From Prostheceraeus crozeri (lineage: Eukaryota > Platyhelminthes > Polycladida > Euryleptidae): DNA of 64,000 bases. Of this stretch, positions 39,501-48,500 are shown one piece after another. The translations under genes and the position numbers were made by a program. How positions within the stretch are numbered: position 1 is the stretch's first letter; each line of letters starts with the position of its first letter. The stretch covers positions 62,001 to 126,000 of the forward strand of contig CAJQUW010003163.1 in NCBI GenBank assembly GCA_907163375.1, given 5' to 3'. The notes beneath the pieces were generated by a model that ran no database searches, had not been told where the DNA came from, and saw nothing but the letters and a program-made list of their open reading frames with translations.

Positions 39501-42500
39501 TGGCTGCCGGACTATGAGGTGTGCATCATTCTGTGAAAGTCTCTTTGTCGGCCTCGTTCCCTGCAGAAACTCGTGCTGGCTGCCGGACTATGAGGTGTAC
39601 ATCATTCTGTGAAAGTCTCATTGTCGGCCTCGTTCCCTGCAGAAACTCGTGCTGGCTGCCGGACTATGAGGTGCACATCATTCTGTGAAAGTCTCATTGT
39701 CGGCCTCGTTCCCTGCAGAAACTCGTGCTGGCTGCCGGACTATGAGGTGTACATCATTCTGTGAAAGTCTCATTGTCGGCCTCGTTCCCTGCAGAAACTA
39801 GTGCTGGCTGCCGGACTATGAGGTGTACATCATTCTGTGAAAGTCTCATTGTCGGCCTCGTTCCCTGCACAAACTCGTTCTGGCTGCCGGACTATGAGGT
39901 GTACATCATTCTGTGAAAGTCTCATTGTCGGTCTCGTTCCATGCACAAACTCGTGCTGGCTGCCGGACTATGAGGTGTGCATCATTCTGTGAAAGTCTCT
40001 TTGTCGGCCTCGTTCCGTGCAGAAACTCGTGCTGGCTGCCGGACTATGAGATGTACATCATTCTGTGAAAGTCTCACTTTCGGACTCGTTCCCTGCAGAA
40101 ACTCGTGCTGGCTGCCGGACTATGAGGTGTACATCATTCTGTGAAAGTCTCATTGTCGGCCTCGTTCCCTGCAGAAACTCGTGCTGGCTGCCGGACTATG
40201 AGGTGTACATCATTCTGTGAAAGTCTCATTGTCGGCCTCGTTCCCTGCACAAACTCGTTCTGGCTGCCGGACTATGAGGTGTACATCATTCTGTGAAAGT
40301 CTCATTGTCGGTCTCGTTCCATGCACAAACTCGTGCTGGCTGCCGGACTATGAGGTGTGCATCATTCTGTGAAAGTCTCATTGTCGGCCTCGTTCCGTGC
40401 AGAAACTCGTGCTGGCTGCCGGACTATGAGATGTACATCATTCTGTGAAAGTCTCATTGTCGGCCTCGTTCCGTGCAGAAACTCGTGCTGCCTGCCGGAC
40501 TATGAGATGTACATCATTCTGTGAAAGTCTCATTGTCGGCCTCGTTCCCTGCAGAAACTCGTGCTGGCTGCCGGACTATGAGGTGTACATCATTCTGTGA
40601 AAGTCTCACTTTCGGCCTCGTTCCCTGCAGAAACTCGTTCTGGCTGCCGGACTATGAGGTGTACATCATTCTGTGAAAGTCTCATTGTCGGCCTCGTTCC
40701 CTGCAGAAACTCATGCTGACTGCCGGACTGTGAGGTGTACATCATTCTGTGAAAGTCTGATTGTCGGCCTCGTTTCCTGCAGAAACTCGTGCTGGCTGCC
40801 GGACTATGATGTGTACATCATTCTGTGAAAGTCTGATTGTCGGCCTCGTTCCCTGCACAAACTCGTGCTGGCTGCCGGACTATGAGGTGTACATCATTCT
40901 GTGAAAGTCTCATTGTCGGCCTCGTTCCCTGCAGAAACTCGTGCTGGCTGCCGGACTATGAGGTGTACATCATTCTGTGAAAGTCTCTTTGTCGGCCTCG
41001 TTCCGTGCAGAAACTCGTGCTGCTTGCCGGACTATGAGGTGTACATCATTCTGTGAAAGTCTCATTGTCGGCCTCGTTCCCTGCAGAAACTCGTGCTAGC
41101 TGCCGGACTATGAGGTGTACATCATTCTGTGAAAGTCTCACTTTCGGCCTCGTTCCGTGCAGAAACTCGTGCTGCCTGCCGGACTATGAGGTGTACATCA
41201 TTCTGTGAAAGTCTCACTTTTGGGCCTCGTTCCCTGCAGAAACTCGTGCTGGCTGCCGGACTATGAGGTGTCCATCATTCTGTGAAAGTCTCATTTTCGG
41301 TCTCGCTCCCTGCAGAAACTCGTGCTGGCTGCCGGACTATGAGGTGTACATCATTCTGTGAAAGTCTCACTTTCGGCCTCGTTCCGTGCAGAAACTCGTG
41401 CTGCCTGCCGGACTATGAGGTGTACATCATTCTGTGAAAGTCTCATTGTCGGCCTCGTTCCCTGCACAAACTCGTGCTGGCTGCCGGACTATGAGGTGTA
41501 CATCATTCTGTGAAAGTCTCATTGTCGGTCTCGTTCCATGCACAAACTCGTGCTGGCTGCCGGACTATGAGGTGTGCATCATTCTGTGAAAGTCTCTTTG
41601 TCGGCCTCGTTCCCTGCAGAAACTCGTGCTGGCTGCCGGACTATGAGGTGTACATCATTCTGTGAAAGTCTCACTTTCGGCCTCGTTCCGTGCAGAAACT
41701 CGTGCTGCCTGCCGGACTATGAGGTGTACATCATTCTGTGAAAGTCTCATTGTCGGCCTCGTTCCGTGCAGAAACTCGTGCTGGCTGCCGGACTATGAGG
41801 TGTACATCATTCTGTGAAAGTCTCATTGTCGGCCTCGTTCCCTGCAGAATCTCGTGCTGGCTGCCGGACTATGAGGTGTACATCATTCTGTGAAAGTCTC
41901 ACTTTCGGACTCGTTCCCTGCAGAAACTCGTGCTGGCTGCCGGACTATGAGGTGTACATCATTCTGTGAAAGTCTCATTGTCGGCCTCGCTCCCTGCAGA
42001 AACTCGTGCTGGCTGCCGGACTATGAGGTGTACATCATTCTGTGAAAGTCTCATTGTCGGCCTCGTTCCCTGCAGAAACTCGCTCTAGCTGCCGGACTAT
42101 GAGGTGTACATCGTTCTGTGAAAGTCTCATTGTCGGCCTCGTTCCCTGCAGAAACTCGCTCTAGCTGCCGGACTATGAGGTGCACATCATTCTGTGAAAG
42201 TCTCACTTTCGGCCTCGCTCCCTGCAGAAACTCGCTCTAGCTGCCGGACTAATAGATTCAAGTTTCAAAACAAATGAGTTAATTCGAAGTCGTTCTAATC
42301 ACACACTCGAACTTTCATTGTTATCATCTTTGTCTAGATCTAATGCGTGCAAGTGATGAGTCTTACGTCCGTCAGTTAATGATAAGAAATTTTCTATGCA
42401 TGTGTTGAAAAGTTGATATTAAAATAGCCCTCAGAGAGCATGAGTATTACTTTACAGTCCCTGGTAATCTTTTCAGTCTTTGCGGTCAATTGCGGTCAGT

Positions 42501-45500
42501 TCATCAGCTTTTGTGCTGCAAAGTGCATTTTCGTCATGATTTTATTTTCCCTATGCATTATTTTGATTGTAGTTATGTTGAATATCCTTGACAAGTCCCC
42601 AAATCTAGCATTTGAAACATAGAATTACAATGTGATCAACTGAATCATATCGACCTAATCCAGAATCAAAAAATTGGCAAACGATTTATTATTAACACAA
42701 TTATCAACATCACCGGTAATTTGGTCTTCTGTCAGATAGCTGACAATATTCGACAAAATTGACTCCTCGATCTTGGCATATTATCGACCTTTCTGTTATT
42801 TTCTTCATCATTTCTGCGGTTCTTTTCATTTTTGAGTCGCTATTTGGTTAATTAATAGAATGTGACAAATATTGGACACTATAAAGTATAATTCTGATCA
42901 AATTTAAATTCAAAAAGTCTTATTTTGTAGCCTATGTCTATTCCTAGTCCATGGATAGAAATATTGTGCATTATGTAAGCAAGTATGGCCATAGACTTTT
43001 TAATATCATAGTTTGGCCGACAAATATGACGCTGAGATATCTAACACATTCCAGATGGAGATTCATGCATAGAAATAAATTACCTTCACTCGATTAAAAA
43101 GTCCTTTTCAGTACTCTGAGCGATATCATTGTCTCGATTGCTGCGCTCTAGAAATAAATTAACTTCACTCGATTAAAAAGTCCTTTTCAGTACTCTGAGC
43201 GATATCATTGTCTCGATTGCTGCGCTCTAGAAATAAATTAACTTCACTCGATTAAAAAGTCCTTTTCAGTACTCTGAGCGATATCATTGTCTCGATCACT
43301 GCGCTCTCTTGACAACGATATCGCTCCTCGTGCTGAAAAGTTGACTTTTTAATCTTCGTGAAAATAATTAGAATGCATTGCATTGCATTACATAATAAAT
43401 TCCTCAGAAAGTGATAGGCATTGTCCAGGAACACACTGATTGGGTCACGGGCAGTCATCAGTTCCATTTAACTGTTGATTCAGTAAATATCCCATACCTG
43501 CATTCTGATACGCGTATCGTCATGTCTGTAATTGAGTAATGAACCGTCGACACAAGAACTCATTCTCTGCAGGCACGTGCACTACACCCCTTCATTTTAG
43601 TATATACCAATGTTTCTGAAAACTACTCTGTGATTTGCCACTTATCAACTGTTTTGATTGATTAATGACTAAATGTTTTTTTTAGAGACCATTGACGGCT
43701 TTCATGGGCTTTGTTCCTGTGAAAGAACTGCATCGGAGGTTACTGAACTTAGAGAAACGCAACGACAAATTATTTAGACGGTTTTGTCAGCAACAGAAGC
43801 TGAATTCCATGGATGTTACAGGTAATTTGATTTATCTGATATATTTTCTTCACTTATCATTAGTTTTTATATTTTCTGAACAGATTTTTCAATTTAGCCA
43901 ACTGCGAGTATACTCGTTAGTGGTAGTAAATTCATTTGTGAAGTCAAACAGGTGCAGGTATTTTAGCGATAGCTATCGTAGCAAGTTGAATGTAAAATTC
44001 TCAGGTCTATCCACAGAGCTGAGAATTGGAGAATTGTTGAACGCAATTTACGCCATCCAAATTTTAGGCGCTTAGTAGAGGCTTTACACATTACGTTCGA
44101 TACAAAGCAATTTTGATGAGATGGGGTGCCTTGGGCGAGAGTTAGGACATATGTAATTGAATCTGTAGACCTTCCTGTTCTTTTTTGTTTTTTTTTTTGT
44201 TGTTCCTGTGTTTTATTCCCTTTTATATTGTTGATTATTAGTATCATTTTTTTTTATTTTATTTTTTTTTCATATTTATCTTCATTATTTTTTGTGTTTA
44301 TTTATCTATTGATTTATTGTTGTGTATGTTTTTTCATATTTGATTAAGTTTATTTAAATATGGTTTTGTAAATATTGTCATAGTTGTACATTGTTTATTC
44401 CGTTTCTTTCTGCATTTTGGCATTGGCATTTTATCTTTCATACTGTGGACAATGCCAGTGTGTCTTTGTGTATTAATTCAGATAGTGAATGCCAGTATCA
44501 ATATCTATTCCATACGATTCACACCGGTGGACTCTCTGTATATGATAATGTTTACGATCTTTTGACATGGGCAGCCATTTATTCAGAATTTTATGCACCT
44601 GATGAAGGCTTTCGGGCGAAAACTTTGTGCGATACTTCTATAAGATTTATATTCGAGTTCCGCATTTTCTCTATCCACAGAATTAGATTGTTTAAACGTA
44701 TCACTCTGCTAGAAGTGCAAACTGATTAAAAAATGGCACATGTAGGAGCTTACTAAGTAAACAAAAAGGTATTCTAATGCCTTGCAGGGATAGGAAAATA
44801 GTCCTGCGTCGCTTTCGGATTGCTGTGAATTCCTTCTAAATGCTCCGATCGCCACAATTCTTCAGATTCGAAAAATTCAGATCATTGTGCAAAAGTTTTC
44901 TCGATAATGTTGGGCCGTCATTAGGCCTCTCATTATTAAAAAAAGTTAGCAGGTGCACAAAAATAAGTTCACAAACTTCTGTGTAGAGCTTGATATCGTC
45001 TGTGTCTCTTAGTTGTGTGATCGTGTTGATAACAGTCACTGAAACTTCGCACAATGTGACGTGTTTAGTGTTGAACTGGCTGCTCATTGTTCGATTGCTA
45101 TGGTATTTAGTCAGGAGATTGTGCCATTTCATTTACGTTGCATGTTCCAATGTTTCCCTTCTAGTCAAACAGAAGAAGAGACGAATTGGCTAATTCTGTG
45201 GGTCTATCAACTGCTTACAGCTACTGTAAAATAACACGCGCATCGGACTTCCAAGTATAGTACTGACATCATTCCTGCCCTTTGTGCTGATGACTGTCCT
45301 TTGAAGTTTCATAAATGCAGCAATGAATGCTTCTAAATCTGCTTGCTGGGTGATAAAGATGCTGCTACTGGAGCTGCTATGAGTGGAAATAGCTTGTTGG
45401 AAAGACACGTTATTCATCATCAACATATTTTATATTGGCGAATCTGGCAGCGCAATGACAATAGAGGTGAATGAGGCCATTCCTTGGCGGTCGTAGACAC

Positions 45501-48500
45501 TGCGTTTCGACCTACAAGGACTCTTCAGTAAACCTTGGAATGGCCCAAGCAAGCTTGAAATATCTAGAATGGCTTTATGACTGTCGGCTGCTCGGCAAAG
45601 CCAGGATGCACAGACGTAAAGCATCCTGTTGTACAGTCCTTCAGCTTGTTCAACTGTTCTAGATATTTCAAGCCATTCCAAGCCGTACTGACGAGCCCTT
45701 GTACGGCAAAACGCAGCGTCTACAGCTACCAAGGAATTATTGTGCATAAATTGTTCAAGTCTGAGGTTCAAGTCTCATATCTTTCTAAAATTCGATGCAT
45801 TTCTGATGTCCAGGCAACTTATTTTCAACAGCTATGTCACATGAGATTTTTCTAAATTATGTTTCTAAAAGTTTCTTCATTTCTATGTTATTTTTTTCAG
45901 ACGCTGTGATTAGATCCCATGAACGTTTGCCAGCGTATGGGAAGCCGTGGAAAGCTGGAGAATTGTCGGACTCATCCTCTGAAGATTCTTCGGAGGAGTA
46001 TTCAACGATTGACGAAAGCTTGTTACACTTTTATCCCTCTTACGTGCACGAGCGAGTAAGTCATTCTTTGCAAATGATCATGATTCATGATACTAAACCT
46101 TAGCTTTTATAATAATGATATCAGGCACTAAAATATCGATATTTCAGTGATTATTTAGTATTCTCAGCAAATACCTCATATTAGTGTCTAGGTGAGAGCA
46201 ATTTTGGTGTACTATTAAACTTATCTTACTATTTTAAAACTTAAAAGTTTTTCCGTAACATTTGAATTTCCCATCCTCTATTCGCTGTCTATGGTACAAT
46301 GGGTGGAACAGGAGTATTCAGGAGCCCATACCTTTCCGACGTCTTGTGTTATTTTCAATCCAAAGTATAAATCATGCGCCGTTGCTAAATTATCGTTGAG
46401 GGCAATATAATAACGTCGCGATGTTTTACTCAAATATTGACCACAAATGTAGCAGAACTGGTTCTTATCATGTTTGCAAGAGCGCCCTGACATGATGCAG
46501 TCAAGTTCTTTTGCAGTAGCTACTCTGCTGTTGTGTTCCGCGCCTAATCCTCAAGTTTTGCATGCACCGATCAAGAGTGCTCCCATGACATCAACTCGTA
46601 GAGCCAAACCGTTCGTTTCCATGTGTCAAAGTTTACTACAAAGTACAGTGAGTGAGATAACTTAGAGATACGAAAAACAGTTTCAAACTTCTACAAAATT
46701 GACGACCTGGAAAGTGGTTCACTATGTTGATATGAATACATATCAACACAATATTAGTAATTCCACTGCATTTTATGAATTTTGTTAACTAAGAGAGCTT
46801 TGTATACACCTTTATTGAATACAGCACGATATGCTGATCGGCCCTAAATTTGCGTGTTTTTATTATTTTCGATATGACAAAACTTCAAAATAAGAATTGA
46901 AGAATCCAAAATAATAAAAAATAAGTATCATTTTCGTAATCTACGACCTCAAATATGGTACTAACAGTTGTTTTTCTTTTGCTAACAGAAAAAAAGTTGA
47001 AAATGCACAAACAGTGTAATGATATCAGGCACTAAAATATCGATATTTCAGCGATTATTTAGCATTCTCAGCTAATACCGCATATTAGTGTATTATATTA
47101 GTGTACATCATTTGGTGTACAGTTAAACTTATTTTACTATTTTAAAACTTAAAAGTTTTTCTGCAACATTTGAAATTCCCATCTATTCGATGTCTATGGT
47201 ACAATGAGTGGTCATGATATGATTAATAGAACCGCACTCATATTGAAAATTGTGGCGGTTCATTGAAGGCTTTCACACAATGTGACAAGATCGGTCGAGC
47301 GGTTAAGCTTCACGAGGCCTACAGCAAAAATGCGGCAGGGAGCGAATCACTGCCCGTATGGATGCGTCACATAGTCATTGCCTGTCAGTGTAAGGAATGG
47401 AAGAAATTTGCTTTGGAGGTGGATGTCGTAGCGCAAGCAATAAAGGTTTTTGCCGCTTCCTTGAAATGCATGAAACCTTCGTGACAATTCGATTTTTCAT
47501 GGACTTGTTTATAATGCAGGTAATTCAAGATAAGGCATGGATAAAGGCATCGTTAATTGACTTGCCCGGGGGAAATTCCTTTTTGTTCCTTTTTTTCTTT
47601 TTCGTTTTGTCCCCCGTGGACGTATTTATATCAAACAAATCACAGACAAACTGGCATTGACAAACGATGGTTTAAATATGAAAAATGACTTCTCAACAAT
47701 TCGTGTTTCCTTTTCATGGATGGACAATGGATTCTGATGTAATTTGCTTCAGCCATTCTTGTGTGCATATGGTTGCTGAGGCGATAGATGATATCGACAT
47801 CAAAGTCGTCTATAGAAAAAGGACGATCAGGATGACGTAGGACAATATGATCTGAGATGGCACTCGCACTGTCTAGATTATCAATGCTTCTACGATGCTC
47901 AGCAAAACAGACGCCGAAGGACGTGCTTCAACAACCCTATTCATACTAGGGTGGCTGAAGCGAATTGCATCAGGATCCATCGTCCACCCATGAATAGGAA
48001 ACACGGACTGATCGGAGGTCATTTTTGATATATAAATCATCGCTTGCCAATGCTAGATTGTCCATGAATAAGTCCTCGGCGGACGAAGCGTCGGGTGGTT
48101 TAGACATTGTATTTTTTTGTCATATAAATCAGAAACATCGCCATTACAAGGGAGAATTTTCAATTTTCGCTTAAAAGGAAAACAACAAAAAAATGAATAA
48201 GGCAGTCTATTTCAAAGAGACGTCATAGATTTCAATGTTAGGTCGCACATGTCCGCGATAATGCATGCAAACTAGTGAATACCAAGTGATAGACCCATCA
48301 GAGAAGATTTTCAAACGCATGACAATGATGAGGATGTGAGTTCAGCAAATGCAGATGTATACGCTCAGCAAAAGTCATACATTATCCATCGTAGAAGTGA
48401 GCGTGTGAGGAGGTGTCTTGCGTGGATGAATGACTACGTGTGTTGACAGCATCTTGTATGTTATTTTAGTTCTTAAGACCTGTGGGGCGTGTAGGTGCTT

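Larger units (their letters stand above)
34487..42252. mobile_element. foldback-like element F2 with grossly unequal repeat arms
   Basis: Left arm (34487-34862): about 5 units of 76 bp in one orientation. Core: 34863-35263. Right arm (35264-42252): about 92 units of the same 76-bp sequence in the opposite orientation. The outermost bases are TAGTCCGGCAG and CTGCCGGACTA. The inversion extends about 50 bp into the core (gactacga ... ttagttcctcctcgtctga against gtctgacaagaagaggaact ... tcgtagtagg), so this is one element with inverted-repeat arms, not two unrelated satellites. The short relative F1 (21115-21492) has one unit per arm. No ORF longer than about 100 codons, no transposase, no target duplication recognised. 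Confidence 0.8.
31859..43685 (+). other. intron 6 of the TRPA-like gene (11.8 kb): contents
   Basis: GT-AG intron (gtaagt ... ttttttttag). It holds nested family D and C elements (32025-33508), a piggyBac-like relic (33672-34225), the foldback/satellite block (34487-42252) and a 79-bp triplication with hairpin (43073-43365). 31870-32020, 34226-34486 and 42253-43072 show nothing identifiable. Confidence 0.75.
43822..45900 (+). other. intron 7 of the TRPA-like gene: contents
   Basis: GT-AG intron. 43822-44170 shows nothing; 44175-44350 is extremely T-rich on the plus strand. A family B copy lies at 44686-45200 and a foldback at 45494-45722. Confidence 0.65.

Noticed and set aside
35264-42252. 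CRISPR-like array
   Set aside because: The whole 76-bp unit repeats without unique spacers, in eukaryotic intronic DNA. It is a satellite.
44126-44347. Hydrophobic 73-codon frame resembling a membrane protein
   Set aside because: It is the translation of a T-rich low-complexity tract.
47263-47484. 73-codon plus-strand frame (KLHEAYSKNAAGSE)
   Set aside because: No recognised domain, no splice phase agreement with neighbouring channel exons, and no second copy.
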